This document shows positions 1 to 6,978 of a stretch of 45,543 nucleotides of DNA, piece by piece. Location of the stretch: NCBI RefSeq assembly GCF_900143565.1, contig NZ_FREX01000013.1, forward strand, positions 42,472-88,014, read 5' to 3'. The DNA comes from Pseudovibrio sp. Alg231-02 (GTDB lineage Bacteria; Pseudomonadota; Alphaproteobacteria; Rhizobiales; Stappiaceae). The notes beneath the pieces were generated by a model that worked only from the letters and a program-made list of their open reading frames with translations, made no database searches and was not told the origin of the DNA. The position numbers were made by a program, and so were the translations under genes. Within the stretch, counting starts at the first letter, position 1. Each line of letters begins with the position of its first letter.

Positions 1-182
1 GTTTGCAACTGATAGAATACAGCGTTGATGACCGTCCGTAGGTCAGTCTTCCGCCGCCGCCCTCTTTTGGGTTGGCTTGGCATATGGGGTTCAATCAAAA
101 GCCATTCTTTATCGGTTAAATCGCTTGCATATCGCAACCCTTTACGGCAGTGAAGCTCCCGGGTGAACGGGGTCCAGACCAT
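1..182 (-). CDS. IS5-family transposase, N-terminal 60 residues (cut by window start)
   Basis: Reading leftward from the ATG at 182-180, the protein begins MVWTPFTRELHCRKGLRYAS and continues through DLTDKEWLLIEP and RGRRRKTDLRTVINAVFY. This is the DUF4096-type N-terminal domain of IS5-family (IS402-like) transposases, which precedes the DDE catalytic domain. The frame is open to the window edge with no stop, so the visible part is intact. The catalytic domain is not visible and I cannot say whether the element is functional. Recognition of the family is firm; the exact subgroup is not. Confidence 0.85.
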   Translation of the reverse strand, partial: MVWTPFTRELHCRKGLRYASDLTDKEWLLIEPHMPSQPKRGRRRKTDLRTVINAVFYQLQ

Positions 183-262
183 TCGATGTCTCCAAGTTTG
201 TCGCAAAACACGAAGAACTCAAATTACCCCGTTCATTCAAGACCTTATTTTTAAACAGACTC
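1..262 (-). mobile_element. IS5-family insertion sequence, 5' end only
   Basis: This is the outer end of an IS5-type element whose transposase is read leftward out of the window. The terminal sequence read inward on the minus strand from about 262 is GAGTCTGTTTAAAAATAAGG, which resembles the terminal repeats of IS5-group elements (family knowledge). The flanking TAA at 263-265 could be part of a target duplication. The other end lies outside the window, so neither the second repeat nor the duplication can be confirmed. Confidence 0.75.
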
Positions 263-987
263 TAAGTATGTAGTTTATGCATGGCTGCTAGGCGCTCTTA
301 CACATATTGAAAAAACTGTCTCAATTGCCGCATTTATTGCATCAGTAGTGGAGTTGAGTTGAGTTTTGCAAGAGCCCCCATTTAAGTCCATCCTAAATGC
401 AGTAAGTTTCTAAGAGTACCCTCTTTGTTAGACCTCTAGCAATGTGTTACCTGTTTGGTCGTCTGATAGCGTATTAGGAAAATGCACAACAAGTGCAAAA
501 GAATGGATTTAGTCCAATAGAGTTTCCAGAGTACGTTATCCAACCCACGGAAAAACTTGGAATATCATTTTAACTGACTGTGTGTTCGAGCTGATTGCAG
601 CAAACATGCCCTCACCACACCAAACTAGTGAGGATACACAATCCGCTGCCTTGGTTTGCAGCCAGTAAACCAGAATCGCTGTCAAAGTCACGCAGGTAGT
701 TTCTATGAGTATCCTGAGATTCAAAGAGAGAGCAACATCTGACGTCTATTGAACAACACGAACAGGTAGTCATCGCCTAGCTAAAACAGCAACTGAATTC
801 ACAACAAAACGAGGATAACTGCCATCAAGAGTTGAAAGCGTAGCACCCAATTCATAGGCACTTTCTTATCCTACAAAATAATCCTTCGTCTCAGCGAAAA
901 TTTGACTTTTCAAGCACGGTCCAGAAAAACTCCCGAAACAAGCAAATTGGTGTCGCTTTAAGCTCCTTGTAAAAGTATTGGCCATTC
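263..987. other. Gene-poor stretch between IS element and DeoR gene
   Basis: About 720 bp with no convincing gene. A 62-codon open frame on the minus strand (536-724) starts with TTG, has no Shine-Dalgarno and resembles nothing I recognise. A plus-strand frame running out of the IS end to a stop at 362 (ending ...AAFIASVVELS) looks protein-like and might be the tail of a gene split by the insertion, but it is too short to prove. Base composition is AT-rich compared with the genes to the right, which fits degenerate DNA. Confidence 0.5.
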
Positions 988-1761
988 TCAATCTGCGACA
1001 ACGATTTTTGCTTGCCAGATTTTTGCGGCTTGGTGGAATTCTGTTGCGGGTTCTTTCTCGCTTACGAGCACATCAATGAGCGTTGGATCACATACAGTGA
1101 TGGGTGCTGATCTGGTGAATTTTCTGGTATCAGCTGCCACAATCTTACATTTGGCATGCTTCATAACTGTGCGGGAAATCTGGGCTTCTTCCAGGTCGAA
1201 CAGCATTAACCCTTTGCTGGCGTTGATCGCCGCTGCTGACAGAATGGCGTAATCAGTTTCGAAGTTATCAAAGAAGCTCGTAACGGTTGCCCCGAATGCT
1301 CCACCATCATGAGCCCGGAGTTCGCCTCCCGCCATAAAAACCCGATTGTCGTTTCGCGTAGCAAGCTTGTAGGCAACTGCGACCGAGTTCGTTACAACCA
1401 TCAGGCGCTTATGGTCTTGCAACGCTTCGGCAATAAAAGCTGTTGTACTTCCCACATCAAGAAACAGAGAACTACCGTCTTCAATCATACTGGCGACAGT
1501 TACTGCAATTTTCCGTTTTGCCTCCGGACATTCCTGCATCCGCGCATGAAAACTGCTCTCTTGGTCCTCTTCAGCGAATAGGCGAACACCACCATGGACT
1601 TTCTCAAGCAGACCTTCTTTCGCGAGGGGTTTGATGTTCCTTCGAATGGTCTCTTCAGATAGTTTCAGCTTCTTGGCAAGTGTGACGATTCGGCTTGTGC
1701 CACCTGCTGTTTTTATTGCGTTCAGGATTTCACGTTGTGTCTGATTGTTGATGTTTTCCAT
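988..1761 (-). CDS. DeoR/GlpR-family transcriptional repressor
   Basis: A 257-residue protein with the DeoR-family layout. Residues about 8-60 form the winged helix-turn-helix (REILNAIKTAGG..., then KLKLSEETIRRNIKPLAKEG). Residues about 75-235 form the sensor domain related to sugar-phosphate isomerases, with the typical IEDGSSLFLDVGSTT motif and later AADTRKF. DeoR proteins usually respond to phosphorylated small molecules (family knowledge). It is divergent, across 245 bp, from the ABC importer, kinase and dehydrogenase operon at 2007-9423, so it is the obvious candidate local regulator (inference). The presence of a kinase gene in that operon fits a phosphorylated inducer. Length is normal for the family. 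Confidence 0.9.
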   Translation of the reverse strand: MENINNQTQREILNAIKTAGGTSRIVTLAKKLKLSEETIRRNIKPLAKEGLLEKVHGGVRLFAEEDQESSFHARMQECPEAKRKIAVTVASMIEDGSSLFLDVGSTTAFIAEALQDHKRLMVVTNSVAVAYKLATRNDNRVFMAGGELRAHDGGAFGATVTSFFDNFETDYAILSAAAINASKGLMLFDLEEAQISRTVMKHAKCKIVAADTRKFTRSAPITVCDPTLIDVLVSEKEPATEFHQAAKIWQAKIVVAD

Positions 1762-1820
1762 TCAATCTAATCCGTATTAATCCTGCATAGACATGGCTTA
1801 AGCTCTCCAATCTAAAACAT

Positions 1821-1849
1821 AAAATACCTCATAAAGCCACATATTCGCA
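1821..1849. promoter_or_regulatory. Candidate operator, element also found upstream of soxB
   Basis: The 14-mer AAAATACCTCATAA at 1821-1834 recurs exactly at 10816-10829 upstream of soxB. A second word, ATATTCGCA, follows at 1841-1849 here and at 10829-10837 there. It lies 158-186 bp before the ABC importer operon. The binding protein is unknown; one of the two GlxA/AraC regulators is a possible reader (inference). Confidence 0.35.
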
Positions 1850-2006
1850 CACTTTGAATCAGCATTAGTAAATTTTATTGTGTCATTATGTTGATTTCCA
1901 TAAATACCCCAACGTAAGATAAGGTGTCGTTGCTGGAGTTGATTGGGGTCGGGTTCAAATTCTTGCAGCGGATGGATGAATTGGATCATCTGCGGGAGGG
2001 GACCAA

Positions 2007-2948
2007 ATGAAATACTCCGTAATTCCATCAATTGCTTTGGTTATGACTTGGGGAGTTAGCTCAGCAATTGCTGAAGTTGAGTCACTAGATCCAATCAAAA
2101 TCACCACTCATGACTGGTCCGGTCAAATCATCACAACCACCATTATGGGTGAGGTTCTCAAGCAAGCTGGTTACAACATCGAGTATGTTCAAGCGGATTA
2201 CATCGCTCAATTTGCGGGCCTAAAGACTGGTGATCTGCACGTTGCAATGGAGATCTGGGAGACAACTGGCCGGGAAGCAATGGATGAAGCCATTGAGACT
2301 GGAAATGTTGTCAGTCTTGGTGAAAGCGGCATGATCGCCATCGAGGAATGGTGGTACCCCTCTTACATGGAAGAGGTTTGTCCCGGTTTGCCCAACTGGG
2401 AAGCGCTCAAGGACTGTGCAGATGTATTTGCCACTGCAGAAACGGCTCCCTTGGGACGGTATCTTGGCGGTCCGGTGACATGGGGCGGCTTTGATGAAGA
2501 GCGTGTTGAGGCACTTGAACTTGATTTTGAAGTTGTCCATGCCGGCACTGATGCGGCTTTGTTTGCAGAACTGGAATCGGCATATCAACGAAAAGCGCCA
2601 ATCATCTTGTGGCTTTATGAGCCTCATTGGGCACCAGCTAAGTATGAGGGCAAATTTATCGAATTTCCGCCCTACTCTGCTGCTTGCTATCAAGATGCGA
2701 CAATCGGTGTAAATCCATCTGCGGCTTATGATTGTGGCAAACCCACTGGCCCCATCTGGAAAGTTGCCTGGGCAGGTTTGAGTCAAAAATGGCCTGGCGC
2801 TGCTCAAGCGATTTCCAACTTTCATGTCAGCAATACCGAGATGAGCGCTATGATCTCCAGAGTCGATCTGGAGGGGCAGTCAGTTGAAGGTGTTGTTGAA
2901 GAGTGGCTGTCTGCCAACAAAGACCGTTGGGTTAGCTGGATAAAGTAG
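2007..2948 (+). CDS. Glycine betaine/proline-type ABC transporter, periplasmic binding protein
   Basis: A 313-residue OpuAC/ProX-like solute-binding protein. Residues 1-22 are a signal peptide (basic start, hydrophobic core, cleavage near AIA|EVES). The mature protein has the features of the betaine-binding class: HDWSGQ early, GDLHVAMEIWETT, many Trp/Tyr residues able to cage a quaternary ammonium group, and PIILWLYEPHWAPAKYEGKF late in the protein. The ATG follows a strong ribosome site (GGGAGGGG at about 1992-1999). It is the first gene of an operon with the ATPase and fused permease. The likely ligand is betaine or a related N-methylated compound; association with the dehydrogenase at 6979 points to dimethylglycine or a precursor, but this is inference. 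Confidence 0.88.
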   Translation: MKYSVIPSIALVMTWGVSSAIAEVESLDPIKITTHDWSGQIITTTIMGEVLKQAGYNIEYVQADYIAQFAGLKTGDLHVAMEIWETTGREAMDEAIETGNVVSLGESGMIAIEEWWYPSYMEEVCPGLPNWEALKDCADVFATAETAPLGRYLGGPVTWGGFDEERVEALELDFEVVHAGTDAALFAELESAYQRKAPIILWLYEPHWAPAKYEGKFIEFPPYSAACYQDATIGVNPSAAYDCGKPTGPIWKVAWAGLSQKWPGAAQAISNFHVSNTEMSAMISRVDLEGQSVEGVVEEWLSANKDRWVSWIK

Positions 2949-3046
2949 AGCGTTCAAGATGAGTAGGTTCAGATCGAGGGGCTGTTCCTTCTTGTCTGTG
3001 CAAGCTCAGTTTTATGTCCAATATCAGCGTTTTACGGAGATGTTTC

Positions 3047-4078
3047 ATGGACCAGCCAGTGCTTTTGGATTGTAAAGGCCTCTGGAAGATCTATGGGGCA
3101 AACGCAGGCACATTTTTGCAAAGTCGAGACAGTTCTCCAGACACCTCAGCTTTGGAGCGGGCAAATCTGACGGGTGCGGTTCGTGACGCAAACCTTCAAA
3201 TTCTGAAAGGTGAGATTTTTGTTATTATGGGCCTGTCTGGCTCTGGAAAGTCCACACTTGTGCGCTGTCTGTCCCGCCTCATAGAAGCAACTGCCGGTTC
3301 AATCCACTTTGAAGGCCAAGACCTTCTGGCAATGTCTGAACGTGAGTTGATCGACGTCCGACGTAAAAAGATGGGTATGGTGTTCCAACAATTTGCGTTG
3401 CTCCCGCATCTAACTGTTTTGCAAAATGTTGCATTTCCCTTGGATGTTCAAGGCGTTCACCGATCAGAGCGTGAAGCGCGTGCCCATGAGATGATCGAGC
3501 TTGTTGGTCTTAATGGGCGTGAAACAGCTTATCCGCGAGAGCTTTCAGGTGGGCAACAGCAGCGTGTTGGCATTGCGCGGTCATTGGTTGGCGATCCGCA
3601 TCTGTGGTTCCTGGATGAACCCTTCTCCGCGCTTGACCCTCTCATTCGCAGAGAAATGCAAAATGAGTTCCTGCGGCTTCAAAACAAACTCCATAAGACG
3701 ATCCTCTTCATCACACACGATTTTGAAGAGGCCATTCGGCTGGCTGATCGGATTGCCGTGATGAAAGATGGAGAAATCGTTCAGATCGCGACACCAGAGC
3801 AACTGGTGAGCAATCCCGCGACTGACTATGTCGAGGAATTTACACGCCATATTCCCAGAACCAAAGTCATTCAGCTTGAAACGATTATGAAGGCGGGCTG
3901 TCCTGCCGGGGCATATGCAGGCGATTTAAGCTATAGCATGAAGGTTGCAGATGTTGTTTCTGAGGTTGGGAAAACCAGTCGCGCATTTCGGGTGTTGGAC
4001 GATGATGGTGTACCTGTTGGTACTATCAATCGTGAAAAGGTTGTCAGCGTCATGCTTGGGCAGGAGTTGGTGGAATGA
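3047..4078 (+). CDS. Glycine betaine/proline-type ABC transporter ATP-binding protein (ProV-like)
   Basis: A 343-residue ATPase. Walker A GLSGSGKST is at residues 62-70, the signature LSGGQQQ at 166-172, and Walker B LWFLDEP at 186-192. A ProV-like insertion sits before Walker A, and a C-terminal regulatory extension of about 100 residues follows the nucleotide-binding domain, as in ProV/OpuAA. I place the start at ATG 3047 because GGAG (3036-3039) lies 7 bp before it. An in-frame ATG at 3014 would add 11 residues but has no ribosome site. The stop overlaps the permease start by 4 bp (ATGA), showing translational coupling. It energises import of the ligand bound by the protein at 2007. Confidence 0.9.
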   Translation: MDQPVLLDCKGLWKIYGANAGTFLQSRDSSPDTSALERANLTGAVRDANLQILKGEIFVIMGLSGSGKSTLVRCLSRLIEATAGSIHFEGQDLLAMSERELIDVRRKKMGMVFQQFALLPHLTVLQNVAFPLDVQGVHRSEREARAHEMIELVGLNGRETAYPRELSGGQQQRVGIARSLVGDPHLWFLDEPFSALDPLIRREMQNEFLRLQNKLHKTILFITHDFEEAIRLADRIAVMKDGEIVQIATPEQLVSNPATDYVEEFTRHIPRTKVIQLETIMKAGCPAGAYAGDLSYSMKVADVVSEVGKTSRAFRVLDDDGVPVGTINREKVVSVMLGQELVE

Positions 4079-6081
4079 ACTTCCATCTCCGTGACAGCTT
4101 GCGCAACCCTCGTTCCTTTTGGCTTTTGCTTTTTGCTTCAACCTGGCTTCTCTCAAGCTATTCCTTTCCACTTTACAAGGCACTCGATGCCCGCTGGATC
4201 ATTAAGTTTCCAAGTGCCTGGCAATGGCAACTGGATGAAAGGATCAGCACTTTCATGGCTTGGCTTGTGGAAGATGCGGGATTTGGTCTTTTCACTTTTC
4301 GCCAGTTGACGCGGTTTCTTTCGGCATTAATTGAAGCGCCATACAACACAATGCGTGCTTTTCTTGCGGATGGGTTTCATTCTGGCCTCGGTCAACAAGC
4401 CGTTGAGATTTTCCCTTCCATGAGCTGGATCGCTGTGACCTTTCTTCTGGTCTTATTGGCAGTGAAAGCAGGTGGCTGGAGACTTGCAGCTTTGGTGGGT
4501 GGCTGTTTCCTCTATCTGGTTGTTTTCGGTCAATGGCAAAGTGCGATGGTGACTTTGGCGTCCATTGCTATTGCAGTCCCTTTCGGTGTGCTTAGCGGAT
4601 TAATGCTTGGCATTCTGGCTTATCGTTCGGAGCGCTTTGAACGGCTCCTGCGCCCTTTGCTCGATTTAATGCAGACAGTCCCGATCTTTGCTTACCTTGT
4701 GCCGATATTGTTTCTGTTCGGGTTTGGGCCGGTCTCTGCATTAGTGGCCACGATTATCTATGCCATGCCTCCCATGGTCCGCGTGGTGCTTGTTGCATTA
4801 CAATCCGTACCTGAGCCGCTGCATGAAGCCGGGCGTATGGCTGGTTGTACGTCGCGCCAGATGATGTGGAAGGTGTTGCTGCCTTCTGCTCTGCCAACCT
4901 TAATGGTGGGTGTTAATCAGGTCATCATGCTCTCGCTGAACATGGTGATCATCGCCTCCATCATTGGCGCTGGTGGGCTGGGGTACGATGTTTTGGCTGC
5001 ACTGCGTCGTTTAGACATTGGGGGAGGCATTGAAGCTGGCTTGGCAATTGTCGTGATTGCAATTGCGCTGGACCGGCTAAGCCAGGCTTTTTCGCTGAAT
5101 GTTCACTCGCAGGCCCGAGGTTCATCTGTAACTCAGATGACGCCTCTGATGTACGCTGTCATTGCATTGGCACTCACGATTTTCCTAGCGCTTATTGGGA
5201 AGGTATTCCCTGCAATTCAAAGTTATCCTGAGGCCATGGTTCTCACCACTGGCTCTTTCTGGGATCAGGCCATCAAGTGGATCAACATCAATTTCTTTGA
5301 GGTTTTTGAAGCAATCAAGACGGCGTTGCTGACCTACCTTCTTCTTCCAATAAAACGTTTCTTCGTAGGCATTCCCTGGGCTTGGGGCATCATAGCGCTC
5401 GGGCTTATCGGGTGGCGCGTTGGTGGTTGGCGACTAGGTTTTTTATGCGCCACACTGGCAGGTTTTGTTGCTGCCAATGGATTGTGGCGGGATGCAATGA
5501 TCACCGTCTACCTCTGCGGTGTTTCAGTTCTAATAGCAGCAGCAATTGGGATGCCGCTCGGCGTGTGGGCAGGACAATCTGAGCGGGCAGACAGAGTCCT
5601 CAGCACTCTGGTTGACACTCTGCAGACGCTCCCAAGTTTTGTCTATCTGATCCCTGTTGTCATGCTTTTCCGCGTTGGTGAGTTTTCCGCCATGGTTGCT
5701 ATCGTGCTTTATGCAATGGCTCCTGCTCTGCGCTACGCTGCCCATGGGATCCGAGAGATTAGTCCGCAAGTGATTGAGGCTGGCAAGGTATCTGGTTGTA
5801 CACGTTGGCAGTTGCTCTGGCGTATAAAGCTTCCTTTGGCTGTTCCCTCACTGCTGTTGGGGTTGAACCAAACGATTATGCTGGCTTTGTCCATGCTGGT
5901 GATCACCGCTCTCGTTGGCACGCGGGATTTGGGGCAGGAAGTTTACATTGCACTCACGAAAGCAAATACAGGCCAAGGCATTGTCGCAGGCTTGGCCGTA
6001 GCCTTTATTGCAATCATCGCGGATCGGATTTTGTCCGCGCTTGCGAAATCCTCTCGAGCAAGATTGGGGTTGGCAATATGA
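4075..6081 (+). CDS. Fused double-domain ABC permease (ProW-ProW type)
   Basis: A 668-residue membrane protein carrying two BPD_transp_1 permease domains in one chain, roughly residues 60-345 and 370-668. Each has its own EAA-type loop contacting the ATPase: EAGRMAGCTSRQMMWKVLLP near 250-275 and EAGKVSGCTRWQLLWRIKLP near 566-590. Typical ProW/OpuAB permeases are about 280-350 residues and homodimerise, so this chain probably supplies both halves of the pore (inference). It overlaps the ATPase by 4 bp upstream and the kinase-like gene by 4 bp downstream, indicating one tightly coupled mRNA. The two halves are clearly homologous but not identical, so this is an old fusion and not a recent duplication. 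Confidence 0.9.
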   Translation: MNFHLRDSLRNPRSFWLLLFASTWLLSSYSFPLYKALDARWIIKFPSAWQWQLDERISTFMAWLVEDAGFGLFTFRQLTRFLSALIEAPYNTMRAFLADGFHSGLGQQAVEIFPSMSWIAVTFLLVLLAVKAGGWRLAALVGGCFLYLVVFGQWQSAMVTLASIAIAVPFGVLSGLMLGILAYRSERFERLLRPLLDLMQTVPIFAYLVPILFLFGFGPVSALVATIIYAMPPMVRVVLVALQSVPEPLHEAGRMAGCTSRQMMWKVLLPSALPTLMVGVNQVIMLSLNMVIIASIIGAGGLGYDVLAALRRLDIGGGIEAGLAIVVIAIALDRLSQAFSLNVHSQARGSSVTQMTPLMYAVIALALTIFLALIGKVFPAIQSYPEAMVLTTGSFWDQAIKWININFFEVFEAIKTALLTYLLLPIKRFFVGIPWAWGIIALGLIGWRVGGWRLGFLCATLAGFVAANGLWRDAMITVYLCGVSVLIAAAIGMPLGVWAGQSERADRVLSTLVDTLQTLPSFVYLIPVVMLFRVGEFSAMVAIVLYAMAPALRYAAHGIREISPQVIEAGKVSGCTRWQLLWRIKLPLAVPSLLLGLNQTIMLALSMLVITALVGTRDLGQEVYIALTKANTGQGIVAGLAVAFIAIIADRILSALAKSSRARLGLAI

Positions 6082-6971
6082 GCGAAACACTGACAAAGGA
6101 ATTAGCCGTAACAAGAGCCCTTGAACTGCCATTTTGGAAGAAACCAACGAATGCCGAAATTCTGGGCGGTGGCATTACGAATTTCAATGTGAAGATCACT
6201 GATGAAGGACGCACTTATGTAGTGCGCCTTGGAGAAGACATCGTAGAACATGGGGTTATGCGGTTCAATGAACTCTCAGCTTGCCGGGCTGCCCATGTCG
6301 CAGGCATCGCTCCTGCTGTCCGTTACTTCCAAAAAGGTGCGCTGGTTCAGGATTACGTTGACGCTGAACCGTTGAGCGAAGCCGATATCCAAGATCCGCA
6401 AAGGCTACGCTCTATCGCCGGTGTCCTGACCAAAGTTCACCGGGAAGCAACGCAACTGATACGTGGCCCTGTCCTCGCTTTTTGGGTCTTTCACATCCTG
6501 CGCGATTATGCCGAAACACTTCGCCTTATGGACTCGGATCATCTGCCGAGCCTCAATGCGTTGATGGCCAAGGCTGAAAAGCTTGAGCGTGCGGTTGGGA
6601 AGGTGCAGTTGGTTCTTTGCCACAACGATCTTCTTCCAGCGAACATCTTAAATGAGAACGAGCGGCTTTGGCTGGTGGACTGGGAATACGCTGGCCTGAA
6701 TTCTCCCCTGTTCGATCTTGGAGGCTTGGCAACAAATGCCAGTCTATCTGAAGGCCTGCAACAGATACTGCTCGAAACATACTTTGACGCACCCATCTCC
6801 GATGCACTTTGGGCCCAATACAGTGCCATGAAATGCGCATCCTTACTGCGCGAGAGTATGTGGAGCATGGTGTCTGAGCAGACATCCAAAATACAGTTCG
6901 ATTACGCCAGCTATACCAGAGAAAACTTGCTCCGGTTTGAGCATGCATATGCTGATTTGCAGTTGAAGTGA
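6078..6971 (+). CDS. Choline/ethanolamine kinase-like phosphotransferase (APH fold)
   Basis: A 297-residue member of the aminoglycoside phosphotransferase/choline kinase superfamily. The catalytic loop is H182-N-D184-L-L-P-A-N189 (HxDxxxxN), followed by D201-W-E203 in place of the DFG-like metal-binding motif. The N-lobe has ILGGGITNFNVKI and YVVRLG. The ATG at 6078 overlaps the permease stop (ATGA). A longer open frame extends upstream inside the permease gene, but the coupled ATG is the sensible start. The family phosphorylates small alcohols such as choline or ethanolamine using ATP. Its place between a betaine-type importer and a dimethylglycine-dehydrogenase-like enzyme is unusual; the true substrate cannot be told from sequence. 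Confidence 0.82.
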   Translation: MSETLTKELAVTRALELPFWKKPTNAEILGGGITNFNVKITDEGRTYVVRLGEDIVEHGVMRFNELSACRAAHVAGIAPAVRYFQKGALVQDYVDAEPLSEADIQDPQRLRSIAGVLTKVHREATQLIRGPVLAFWVFHILRDYAETLRLMDSDHLPSLNALMAKAEKLERAVGKVQLVLCHNDLLPANILNENERLWLVDWEYAGLNSPLFDLGGLATNASLSEGLQQILLETYFDAPISDALWAQYSAMKCASLLRESMWSMVSEQTSKIQFDYASYTRENLLRFEHAYADLQLK

Positions 6972-6978
6972 GGTTGAT

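Noticed and set aside
536-724. 62-codon minus-strand open frame
   Set aside because: TTG start, no ribosome site, no recognisable family and degenerate surroundings.
1953-1962. GTTCAAATTC, resembling a tRNA T-loop
   Set aside because: No acceptor or anticodon stems can be folded around it.
1798-2031. 77-codon minus-strand frame across the ABC operon promoter
   Set aside because: Overlaps the strongly supported start of the binding protein gene and has no supporting features.
2220-2825. 201-codon frame antisense to the betaine-binding protein
   Set aside because: Shadow of a well-supported gene; translation is cysteine- and arginine-rich with no family resemblance.
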